From Brevinema_A sp051649605 (GTDB lineage Bacteria > Spirochaetota > Brevinematia > Brevinematales > Brevinemataceae), in NCBI GenBank assembly GCA_051649605.1, contig JBOFHK010000025.1, positions 62,001 to 126,000 on the forward strand: a DNA stretch of 64,000 nucleotides, read 5' to 3'. The translations under genes and the position numbers were made by a program. Below, one piece after another: positions 8,619-16,696 of this stretch. The notes beneath the pieces are model-generated. The model was not told the origin of the DNA. It saw only the letters and a list, made by a program, of their open reading frames with translations, and ran no database searches. Each line of letters begins with the position of its first letter. The first letter of the stretch is position 1.

Positions 8619-9824
8619 ATGTCTAGAGTATTTATTATTGATGCCAAAAGAACTCCCGTCGGCTCATTTAATGGAGTACTTTCTTCTGTAGCACCTGGAG
8701 ATCTCGGTGCAGTCGCCATTAAAGCTATTCTTCAAAATAAAAACTTCCCTTTGGAAACTATTGACGAAGTCATTATGGGAAACGTTCTTATGGCTGGTCA
8801 AAAACAAGGAATAGCACGTCAATCTTCGATTAAAGCTCATATTCCTAATTCTGTACCAGCTTATGGGGTTAATATGATCTGCGGTAGTGGAATGAAAACT
8901 CTAATGATCGCTTATTCTGCTATTAAAGCTGGGATCAACAATCTCACCATTGCTGGTGGTACTGAGAGCATGTCTAATGCTCCATTTTTAATCCCAGCTT
9001 CTACAAGAAAGGGATTCAAAATGGGCGATATGAATATAACAGATCACATGGTATCAGACGCCTTAACCGATGCTTTTAAATATATCCATATGGGAATTAC
9101 TGCCGAAAATATTGCTCATAAATTCCAGATTTCTCGTGAAGAACAAGACCAATTTGCTTATCACTCTCAACAAAAAGCGATTACCGCTATAGATAGTGGT
9201 CGCTTTTTAGAAGAAATCTGCCCAGTAGAAATTTCTTCTAAAAAGGGAGTTACCCTTGTTGATACAGATGAATATCCTAATCGAAAAACTACGTTAGACA
9301 TTTTATCAGGTCTTCGGCCAGCATTTTCTAAAGAAGGTAGTGTAACAGCTGGTAATGCTTCTGGGATCAACGATGGAGCCGCAGCTTTTCTTCTTGCTAG
9401 TGAGGAAGCTGTTAACCAGTATAAACTTAACCCTATAGCAGAAATTATCGGTATTGGTCAAGGGGGTTGTGATCCTGAAACAATGGGCTTAGGACCTGCA
9501 CCAGCGATCAAACATGTTCTTAAATCAACAGGTATGAATTTACAAGATATTGAATTATACGAGCTCAACGAAGCGTTTGCTGCCCAAGCTCTTGGGGTAA
9601 TACGTATGTTATCAGATGAGTCAGATATGAGCAAAGAAGAAATTCTTAGTCGTTGTAATGTTAATGGAGGAGCAATTGCTATTGGACACCCCGTAGGGGC
9701 ATCGGGCACACGAATCAGTGTTACCCTCCTTCACGAAATGATTAAACGTAATGTTGAGTATGGACTTGCGTCTCTCTGTATTGGTGGCGGTATGGGTACT
9801 GCTGTGATTTTCAAAAAAATATAA
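8619..9824 (+). CDS. atoB: Acetyl-CoA C-acetyltransferase (thiolase)
   Basis: Thiolase of 401 residues with the complete catalytic set: Cys88 in NMICGSGMKT (acyl-enzyme cysteine), His357 in AIGHPVGASG, and Cys387 in SLCIGGGMG. It condenses two acetyl-CoA to acetoacetyl-CoA or cleaves the product. It is the last gene of the operon, 15 bases after atoA, with an AAGGAAG ribosome site. Biosynthetic versus degradative use cannot be told from sequence. A weak hairpin at about 9841-9873 follows, without a clear T-run. Confidence 0.95.
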   Translation: MSRVFIIDAKRTPVGSFNGVLSSVAPGDLGAVAIKAILQNKNFPLETIDEVIMGNVLMAGQKQGIARQSSIKAHIPNSVPAYGVNMICGSGMKTLMIAYSAIKAGINNLTIAGGTESMSNAPFLIPASTRKGFKMGDMNITDHMVSDALTDAFKYIHMGITAENIAHKFQISREEQDQFAYHSQQKAITAIDSGRFLEEICPVEISSKKGVTLVDTDEYPNRKTTLDILSGLRPAFSKEGSVTAGNASGINDGAAAFLLASEEAVNQYKLNPIAEIIGIGQGGCDPETMGLGPAPAIKHVLKSTGMNLQDIELYELNEAFAAQALGVIRMLSDESDMSKEEILSRCNVNGGAIAIGHPVGASGTRISVTLLHEMIKRNVEYGLASLCIGGGMGTAVIFKKI

Positions 9825-9932
9825 CAATAGTTGAGCCTCCTTCTTAAGAGATAAGTTTTTATCGCTAAGAAAAAATTTAATACCATAGACATTTAAAAGA
9901 TATTAATAATACCGAGCATTTAAGGATCTCAT

Positions 9933-10856
9933 ATGCCTTCTCATATTCTTATTCCTATCTATCTTACACTATGTGGATTTCTCATGCCCCTACTTCGTTA
10001 TACGGGGGCATTATTTTCACCAACAACAAGTAATGCGGTACGATTCGTCTCTGGGGGGCTTGTACTTTTATTTTTATCTTATCGACGCTTTTGTTCTTCC
10101 CCAGCATCGTTTATAACATTTTTATCATTTTTTAAAAAGCGATATTATACAATATTTGCTATGATTATCTTAATGTGTATCAATATGGTTTGTATGATCC
10201 AAGGTTTAATATTAACTTCTTCTTTTACTGCTGGGATATTTAATACCTTTGGTATTCCTGCTACGGCACTCATTGCCACATTATTTTTTCAAGATGAACG
10301 ACAACGAGTATTCCACTATTCTTTTATGATTGGCATAAGTATTTGTATTGTTGGTTCATTAGTGTTCATTTATCGAGGCTCTGAAAGTATCCAATTTTCA
10401 CAAGGGTTTTTCTATTTAGGAATAAGCGTTCTCGCTCAAATTATCTTGAATAATCTCATTAAATATCTCACTCAACATGTTTCCACTCTTTATTTAGCGA
10501 CATCTAATGCCCTAGGAGCTGGAATTGTCTTAATGATCCTTGCTTTTCTTTCACAAGATATTATTGAATTGACAAAAGTACCCCTCCGCAGCATCTTTTT
10601 ATTAATTTTTGCAGGAGTTTATGGGATTCTTGTAGGCATGATTTTAGGTTTTAACGTAATCAAACAAACAGGAATTAGCACCTTTAATGTTATTCAATTA
10701 TTAATCCCTGTAGCTATTGCTTTTATTTCTCTTTTATTATTTAACGAATCCATCACAATAGCTCAGATTATTGGCTCAGGAATCATCATTACTGGATCAT
10801 TTTCTTGTATTTACGGAAAAAAAATATTCCAAAAAAAATTATCTGATAACATATAA
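9933..10856 (+). CDS. EamA/DMT-family transporter
   Basis: Inner membrane protein of 307 residues with about ten hydrophobic helices arranged as two EamA repeats (roughly residues 5-135 and 150-290). SPTTSNAVRFVSGG in the first half and FNVIQLLIPVAIAF in the second are typical of drug/metabolite exporters. Substrate is unknown. A TTAAGGAT site precedes the ATG. The next gene, an SDR, begins ten bases after the stop, so the two probably share a transcript. Confidence 0.82.
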   Translation: MPSHILIPIYLTLCGFLMPLLRYTGALFSPTTSNAVRFVSGGLVLLFLSYRRFCSSPASFITFLSFFKKRYYTIFAMIILMCINMVCMIQGLILTSSFTAGIFNTFGIPATALIATLFFQDERQRVFHYSFMIGISICIVGSLVFIYRGSESIQFSQGFFYLGISVLAQIILNNLIKYLTQHVSTLYLATSNALGAGIVLMILAFLSQDIIELTKVPLRSIFLLIFAGVYGILVGMILGFNVIKQTGISTFNVIQLLIPVAIAFISLLLFNESITIAQIIGSGIIITGSFSCIYGKKIFQKKLSDNI

Positions 10857-10866
10857 GGAGTTTATT

Positions 10867-11673
10867 ATAAAAAAAGTCGTACTCATTACCGGTGCTTCAT
10901 CAGGTATCGGATATAATATAGCTATCACATTAGCCCGTCAAGGTTTTCAAGTCTATGCTCTCGCACGCAGAACCCTGCTTATGGAAAATCTAAAAACTGA
11001 AAATATTATTCCTATGATGCTCGATATAACATCCTCAGAAAATATTCAATCTGTTGTTCAAGAAATTTTAGCTAAAGAACAAAAAATAGATGTCCTAATT
11101 AACAATGCAGGATATGGATTTTATGGAGCGTTGGAAGAAGATCCCATCCAAAAAGGACGAGATCTTTTTGAGGTGAATCTCTTTGGTTTAATGGAAATGA
11201 CTCAAGCCGTACTTCCTTCTATGAGACAACAAAAGAATGGGGTGATTATTAATATTTCATCCGTCGTTGGTAAAGTTGCTTTCCCCTATATGGGGTGGTA
11301 CAGTGCTTCCAAATTTGCCGTCGAAGGTCTCAGCGACGCCCTCCGCTTAGAATTAAAACCTTTTAATACTAAGGTTGTTCTTATCGAACCAGGTAGAGTC
11401 GAGTCGGAATTTGGACACAGAGCGTTTCAACTTTCTGATATTCAATCTGACTCTCCTTACCAAGAAAAAAAAGTAGCCTTCCAACATCTAGTTGATACCA
11501 ACCCTATCCCTTCCGATAAGTCTGAGTCTATCTCCAACACTGTCCTAAAAATATTAAAGACTCCTAATCCCCATACTCGTTATTTACCAAATCTGGATGG
11601 TAAACTTGCTGTATTCCTAAAAAAATGGCTCGGGGATAAAATTATCGATTGGGGAATTAGTTTTCGCTTATGA
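10867..11673 (+). CDS. Short-chain dehydrogenase without an ATG/GTG/TTG start
   Basis: SDR oxidoreductase of about 268 residues: TGASSGIG cofactor motif, NNAGYG, catalytic Ser in NISSVVGKVAF and Tyr-Lys in YSASKFAVEG, then EPGRVES. The fold and motifs are complete, so the protein looks functional, but no normal initiation codon lies near the ribosome site. AAGGAG at 10855-10860 is followed by TTTATTATA, so initiation would have to be at ATA (10867) or ATT (10864). The nearest in-frame ATG (10771) lies inside the upstream transporter gene and would add residues with no SDR character. Substrate is unknown. Confidence 0.7.
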   Translation: MKKVVLITGASSGIGYNIAITLARQGFQVYALARRTLLMENLKTENIIPMMLDITSSENIQSVVQEILAKEQKIDVLINNAGYGFYGALEEDPIQKGRDLFEVNLFGLMEMTQAVLPSMRQQKNGVIINISSVVGKVAFPYMGWYSASKFAVEGLSDALRLELKPFNTKVVLIEPGRVESEFGHRAFQLSDIQSDSPYQEKKVAFQHLVDTNPIPSDKSESISNTVLKILKTPNPHTRYLPNLDGKLAVFLKKWLGDKIIDWGISFRL

Positions 11674-11815
11674 ATATTCCTAGGTATTAGCCAATAATTA
11701 CTAAGATAATTGGGGGCAAGAATTAACTGTTATTAATAATAATATTAGTTTCAAAATATTCAACAAGCACCGAATAAAAGTATCAAAGAACAATATCATA
11801 AAAAAGGAGAATTTT

Positions 11816-12700
11816 ATGAAATATTTACCATTATTAATGGTTTTACTAATTAGCTGCGTCGAGAAAAAAACAGATGCTGTTGTTTTTCAGAGTGATTTCG
11901 GTCTCGAAAATAATGCTGTTGCTTCCATGTACGGAGTTTCTGCACAGGTCGATCCTTCTTTAAAAATGTACAACCTCAGTCATGATGTGCCAGAATATGA
12001 TATTTGGTACGCTTCCCTTAATCTTAGCGGCGTTATCGAATATTGGCCTAAAGGCACAGTATTTGTCTCTGTGGTTGATCCTGGTGTTGGGACAGCTCGT
12101 TATTCTGTCGTCGCAAAAACCAAAACAGGACACTATATTGTTACTCCAGATAATGGTACGCTCACCTTTATTCATGAAAAATTTGGGATCGAAGAATTAA
12201 GGGAAATCGATGAAGTGGTAAACAGACGAGCAGACAGCGAAAAATCTTATACTTTCCATGGAAGAGATGTATATGCCTATACTGCTGCTCGTTTAGCATC
12301 AAAAACAATTTCTTTTGCACAAGTCGGGCAAAAATTAGATCCCTCTCCCGTCCTATTAAATTACACTCCTGCCCAAAAAAATAATCAAACATTTGAAGGC
12401 ACAATTGTACTTATCGATTCTCCTTATGGTAATATTTGGAGTAATATTGATAGAGAGTTATTCCTAAGTGAAGGTATTCAAGTCGGCGATCGTATTAATG
12501 TGCGTATTTCCCATAATAATCAAGAAGTATATCGTGGAGCAATGGTTTACGTTGATACTTTTGGGAATGTACCAGAAGGTGATGCATTACTTTATATTAA
12601 TAGTTCTTATGAAGTATCTCTTGCAATCAATATGGGAAATTTTGCGGAACAATATAAAATCGGCTATGGTGAAGGTTGGAAAATAGAAGTTTCAAAATAA
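11816..12700 (+). CDS. Lipoprotein of the SAM hydroxide adenosyltransferase (DUF62) family
   Basis: Protein of 294 residues. Residues 1-14 form a lipoprotein signal with lipobox LISC (Cys14). The rest is the DUF62 fold shared with SAM hydrolases and the fluorinase: QSDFG at 25-29, DPGVGTAR at 88-95, PDNG at 111-114 and FHGRD at 147-151. Asp88, Arg95 and His148 have the spacing of the Asp-Arg-His catalytic triad of the hydroxide-using enzymes, which cleave S-adenosylmethionine to adenosine and methionine. The family is normally cytoplasmic, so an exported, lipid-anchored copy is odd. Ribosome site AAGGAG; it ends before a palindromic terminator. Confidence 0.85.
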   Translation: MKYLPLLMVLLISCVEKKTDAVVFQSDFGLENNAVASMYGVSAQVDPSLKMYNLSHDVPEYDIWYASLNLSGVIEYWPKGTVFVSVVDPGVGTARYSVVAKTKTGHYIVTPDNGTLTFIHEKFGIEELREIDEVVNRRADSEKSYTFHGRDVYAYTAARLASKTISFAQVGQKLDPSPVLLNYTPAQKNNQTFEGTIVLIDSPYGNIWSNIDRELFLSEGIQVGDRINVRISHNNQEVYRGAMVYVDTFGNVPEGDALLYINSSYEVSLAINMGNFAEQYKIGYGEGWKIEVSK

Positions 12701-12756
12701 TAAACTAAACAAAATTTTCTATCTCATACATCAAAAACAATCAAACAAACTTGGCT

Positions 12757-12808
12757 TATCTATAAAATAAACTCTTGTAAATATTTACAAGAGTTTATTT
12801 TATAGATA
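12757..12808. terminator. Perfect 52-base palindrome, probable bidirectional terminator
   Basis: 26-base arms at 12757-12782 and 12783-12808 are exact reverse complements with no spacer. It lies between the convergent DUF62 lipoprotein gene and an SDR gene. The outer part of the stem is AT-rich and yields U-rich ends on both strands. Confidence 0.75.
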
Positions 12809-12864
12809 GTTGATTCAAAGGATGATAAGTTGATCTATAATTCATAATATCAAAGAGAAATTAT

Positions 12865-13662
12865 TTAAAAATCAAATTTTGTATTTTGAACATCTGCAGG
12901 ATAACGAGCAGAGGTAAGATCAATCCCCCCCATAACAGGAAGTAAGACCCCCGTAATAAATTCTGCTTTATTACTGAGAAGGAAGGCTACCGCCTCAGCA
13001 ATATCTTGTGGTAATCCGATTTTTTGGATGGGTTGTACAGCTAAAAATTCATCGATTTTTGCTTGAGAAAGATTATTTTTTACAGCATCAGTAGCAATCA
13101 TCCCAGGAAGTACCGCATTACAACGAATCCCATAACGAGCATATTGAATCGCCGTTTGTTGCGTGATATGGTTAATCCCCGCTTTTACAGTTCCATAAGC
13201 AATACCAGTAAGATCAGGAGATAAAGAACTAAGCGAAGAAATATTCACGATACTTCCTTTTTGATGTTTTACCATATAAGGAATTACCATTTTTGAAGTA
13301 AGAAATACAGAATTAAGATTCGAAAGAATATTTTTTTCCCAATCATGAATCTCTGTATGCACTAAATCTTTATCTAGTTTGGGATTTGTCCCTCCAAAAT
13401 TATTAACCAAGAGATCAATCGTTTTTTCTTTATTGATAATAGTGGCTATCATTGTTACATAACTTTGATTTTGGAAAGCATCGAAAAAAATTCCTTCGGC
13501 TTGGTAGCCTTGTCGTCGTAATTGTTCCACAGATTCTTTAGCTTGTTCTTCATTCCAATCAGCTAAATAAACTTTTGCTCCTCGTTCCGCCAACAAACAA
13601 GCACACGCATAGCCTATCCCTTGAGCACCAGCTGTAACAAGAGCAATTTGATTTTTAAACAT
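12865..13662 (-). CDS. Short-chain dehydrogenase in the glycoside operon
   Basis: Classical SDR of 265 residues: AGAQGIG cofactor motif, NNFGG in place of the usual NNAG, catalytic Ser in NISSLSSLSPD and Tyr-Lys in YGTVK, and a C-terminal FITGVLLPVMGG. Such enzymes often oxidise sugars or sugar acids (gluconate or glucose dehydrogenase type). It is the last gene of the glycosidase/ABC operon, so a role in handling the imported sugar is likely. The ATG at 13662 has AGGA eight bases upstream; a TTG two codons earlier is too close to that site. Confidence 0.85.
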   Translation of the reverse strand: MFKNQIALVTAGAQGIGYACACLLAERGAKVYLADWNEEQAKESVEQLRRQGYQAEGIFFDAFQNQSYVTMIATIINKEKTIDLLVNNFGGTNPKLDKDLVHTEIHDWEKNILSNLNSVFLTSKMVIPYMVKHQKGSIVNISSLSSLSPDLTGIAYGTVKAGINHITQQTAIQYARYGIRCNAVLPGMIATDAVKNNLSQAKIDEFLAVQPIQKIGLPQDIAEAVAFLLSNKAEFITGVLLPVMGGIDLTSARYPADVQNTKFDF

Positions 13663-13737
13663 AGTCAATCCTAGAGTTTTTATATAATTAATATTAATAA
13701 ATAATAAACAAAACCCTAGAAAAAAACAAGTTTTAAG

Positions 13738-14559
13738 CTATTTAACGCCGCCTGTCATAGTATTTTCGGTGATTTGTTTCTGAAATAATAAAAAACAACA
13801 AACTGTCGGCAATCCAGCAATAAGATTCGCTGCCATAGGTAGGGTAAGATCTAAAGCAATATAACTATCTAAAAATTGATTCAAACCGATCGGTAGAGTA
13901 TAAAGTGAAGACTTACTGATTACAAGTAAAGGCCAGATAAAAGAATTCCAAGATCCGATAAAAGAAAGAATAGCCATCGTAGAAATAATACCACTCGATA
14001 TTGGCAAATAGATCGTAGAGAAGATTTGAAAATGGTTCGCTCCATCTATTTTAGCCGCCTCACCAAAAGAAGAGGGGATTTGATCAAAATAGTTTTTAAT
14101 GACAAGAATAGAAAACACATTTACTAATCCTGGAAGAAGCATTCCCAGATAAGTATTCCCTAATTTAAAATTCACTACCACTTGCATAAAAAGAGGGATA
14201 ATAACTGCCTCTCCAGGAATTAAGAAAGAAAGAAACAAGAGAAAAAAGAGAAGTTTTTTTCCTGTAAAAGATATTTGTGAAAATACATAAGCAGTCAGAG
14301 AACAAATAATCGTACTCAAAATCGTATGTGCAGTAGAAATAAAAAGACTATTAAACATCCATAATTTATAAGAGGGGTGATCCCATAATTTTGCAAAGTT
14401 TTCCAGTGTCCATGCTCCTGTAAAAATTTTATCTACAATAGCAATAGAATGACCATAAGGTTTAAATGCAGAAATAATCATCCAAATAATAGGAAAAAAC
14501 CATATTAGGGCAAAAAATATTCCTGTACCCCACCAAATAAAAAGAGAAAATTTTTTCAT
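13738..14559 (-). CDS. ABC sugar transporter permease (MalG/UgpE type)
   Basis: Inner membrane permease of 273 residues with six predicted helices. The EAA loop (GEAAKIDGANHFQIFSTI) is clear at about residues 180-197 and would contact the ATPase. Carbohydrate uptake family CUT1. Its ATG overlaps the end of the upstream permease gene by four bases, so the two subunits are translationally coupled. No ATPase gene is present in this cluster. Confidence 0.9.
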   Translation of the reverse strand: MKKFSLFIWWGTGIFFALIWFFPIIWMIISAFKPYGHSIAIVDKIFTGAWTLENFAKLWDHPSYKLWMFNSLFISTAHTILSTIICSLTAYVFSQISFTGKKLLFFLLFLSFLIPGEAVIIPLFMQVVVNFKLGNTYLGMLLPGLVNVFSILVIKNYFDQIPSSFGEAAKIDGANHFQIFSTIYLPISSGIISTMAILSFIGSWNSFIWPLLVISKSSLYTLPIGLNQFLDSYIALDLTLPMAANLIAGLPTVCCFLLFQKQITENTMTGGVK

Positions 14560-15431
14560 AATTGTTTCCTAAAAGAAGTTTTTATTTGAATAAGGGTTAG
14601 GATAATTAAAAATAACATCAATAATACAGAAATCGCTGCAGCATAACCAGGATTCCTCGCTCCAAAACCAAGATCATAAATATATTGTACAATAGAACGC
14701 GTCATATGATCAGGGCCTCCTCCTGTTAAAATTAGCGGTTGCCCAAATAATTTAAAATTAGCAATAACCTGTAACACTACTAAAACCCCTAAAGTTGGAA
14801 GAAGATGAGGTAAGGTGATGAAAAAAAATTTTTGTAGAGCATTAACCCCATCCAACTCTGCTGCTTCAAAAATATCCTGTGGGATAGAGCGTAATGCCGC
14901 AATCACAATAAGCATATTTATTCCCACCGTCCACCATAAGGTCGAAAGAATAATCGTCCAACGAGCGAGATGGGCATCATAAAGCCACCGCCACCCTGAC
15001 AAAGAAGTACCAGCCATCAGAGAACTCCAAAGCCCTAGATCCAAACGAAAAATTAATACCCATAGTGTAGTCATAATGGTAATAATAAGTACGGTAGGAA
15101 TATAAAAACTAATACGGAGCATCGTAGAAATCCCTCGGGGATGCTGAGCCCACAAAGCAAAGAGTACCGCCATTCCTATATAAATAGGAGTAGAAATCAC
15201 AACAAACAAGACCGTATTCATTAAGGTACGAAACACCAAAGGGTCTTGAAATAACTTAGTATAATTGGTAAAGCCTATAAAAGACATATCGTTAAAAGGC
15301 CCCGTATGGAAAGACATCATTAATGCTCCCACCATCGGTTGGAGAATAAACAATAGAAAAAGGATAAAAAATGGAGCAAGCATAATCCATGCAATAATAT
15401 TTTCTCCTTTTTTGGGGTATTGTTTTTTCAT
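14556..15431 (-). CDS. ABC sugar transporter permease (MalF/UgpA type)
   Basis: Inner membrane permease of 291 residues, six predicted helices, with the EAA loop IFEAAELDGVNALQKFFFIT at about residues 197-216 and GGGPDHMTRSIVQYIYDLGF near the C-terminus, both standard for CUT1 MalF/UgpA partners. It pairs with the downstream MalG-like permease and takes substrate from the binding lipoprotein encoded just upstream. Confidence 0.9.
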   Translation of the reverse strand: MKKQYPKKGENIIAWIMLAPFFILFLLFILQPMVGALMMSFHTGPFNDMSFIGFTNYTKLFQDPLVFRTLMNTVLFVVISTPIYIGMAVLFALWAQHPRGISTMLRISFYIPTVLIITIMTTLWVLIFRLDLGLWSSLMAGTSLSGWRWLYDAHLARWTIILSTLWWTVGINMLIVIAALRSIPQDIFEAAELDGVNALQKFFFITLPHLLPTLGVLVVLQVIANFKLFGQPLILTGGGPDHMTRSIVQYIYDLGFGARNPGYAAAISVLLMLFLIILTLIQIKTSFRKQL

Positions 15432-15439
15432 AATACTCC

Positions 15440-16669
15440 CTAGCCTTTTTTATTTTTAATTTCTTCATTGGCTTTTCTGAAGATTTGATCCACATCGGTA
15501 ACAGTACCTTCGATATAAGATTGAAGGGCGTTCTCAAGAACTCCTCCATCCAAGGCCAAATTGATATTCTCATTTTTAGGCCAAGGACACATCGTAATAG
15601 CAATATCTTTAAAAACACTATTAGGATTATCCAGATATTCTTGAGAGTTTTGAACTGATATTTTGGAAGGAACATGACCAGCATTCGCCCAATAAGCACC
15701 GTGATCAATCAGCCATTGAGCAAACTTAAGAGCTGCTTGTTGTTTATCGCTTGGAGGATTATTAGAAGCTTTAGGAAAAAAAAGAATATGATTATCCCCC
15801 CAAGCTCCCGCTGCGTTCCCAAACATAGCGGGAATAGCTTGTGCAACTACTTGAGGGCGTTTAGGACGAATTGCCCCTGCCGTCCATACCCCCTCAAAGA
15901 CGACTGCTACTTTACCTTCCTGCATTAAGTCTGAAGTTACCTGGCTACCTACTCCCATAAATTTTTTATCGATAGCTGATTTAATTGCATCAAGAGCCTG
16001 CTTAGCAATTGGTAGATCAACCTCAAGGAATCCATCTTCGCTAAGATATTTTTTTCCTCCGAGTTGTCTATACAAACTATACCAAGTCCATATAAGAGCA
16101 ACGTCGGGATTGTTGATTCCTAAAGGCTGAATATTAGGGAATTTTTCTTGAACTTCGGCTAATCCTTTCATTAATAAATCCCAGCTATTGGCAATCCATT
16201 CCCCTTCAAGATCCACAAGAGAAGTCTCCTTTACATAATCAGGATTATAATACATCACCCATCCATGGGTATCCAAAGGTATCCCAAAATTCTTTCCATT
16301 GAGAAGAACATTATCAGCAGTCGTTTTAGGAAATTGAAACCAATCAAACTTCCCTATTTCTTCAACAGAATAAATATTCCCATAAGAAGGTAAGGTCGCA
16401 AGGCGATGAGCATGGGAAGTCGCAATATCTGGAAGGTCGCCGCTCAGATAAGCGGTAGAAAGTTTAGTATAGTAACTCCCCCAATCAATAACTGTCATCA
16501 TAACCGATATATCTTCACTTTCCCTATTGAATTTATCAACGAGGTCTTGCATATATCCACCATCACCCCCAACAAAAAAACTCCAATACTGAATTTTCTG
16601 TTTTCCATCGTTATTCTGACCACAAGTAGTAAAAAGTAATATAAGAAATAAAAAATTTATTTTTTTCAT
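15440..16669 (-). CDS. ABC sugar-binding lipoprotein
   Basis: Extracytoplasmic solute-binding protein of 409 residues (family 1). A signal of about 15 residues ends in lipobox FTTC (Cys16). FVGGDGGYMQDLVDKFN, YLSGDLPDIATSHAHRL and GKVAVVFEGVWTAG resemble multi-sugar binding proteins such as those for maltodextrins or raffinose-type sugars. It delivers the sugar to the two permeases encoded downstream. Ligand unknown; the associated GH2 enzyme suggests a beta-linked galactoside or glucuronide. Confidence 0.88.
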   Translation of the reverse strand: MKKINFLFLILLFTTCGQNNDGKQKIQYWSFFVGGDGGYMQDLVDKFNRESEDISVMMTVIDWGSYYTKLSTAYLSGDLPDIATSHAHRLATLPSYGNIYSVEEIGKFDWFQFPKTTADNVLLNGKNFGIPLDTHGWVMYYNPDYVKETSLVDLEGEWIANSWDLLMKGLAEVQEKFPNIQPLGINNPDVALIWTWYSLYRQLGGKKYLSEDGFLEVDLPIAKQALDAIKSAIDKKFMGVGSQVTSDLMQEGKVAVVFEGVWTAGAIRPKRPQVVAQAIPAMFGNAAGAWGDNHILFFPKASNNPPSDKQQAALKFAQWLIDHGAYWANAGHVPSKISVQNSQEYLDNPNSVFKDIAITMCPWPKNENINLALDGGVLENALQSYIEGTVTDVDQIFRKANEEIKNKKG

Positions 16670-16696
16670 AGAAGATTCCTTTGATTAAATTATTGT

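Noticed and set aside
9841..9873. Terminator after atoB
   Set aside because: The stem has mismatches and no T-run follows, so it is not listed as a terminator.
10771..10866. In-frame N-terminal extension giving the SDR an ATG start
   Set aside because: The 32 added residues are the shifted frame of the transporter C-terminus, with no ribosome site and no SDR-like sequence.
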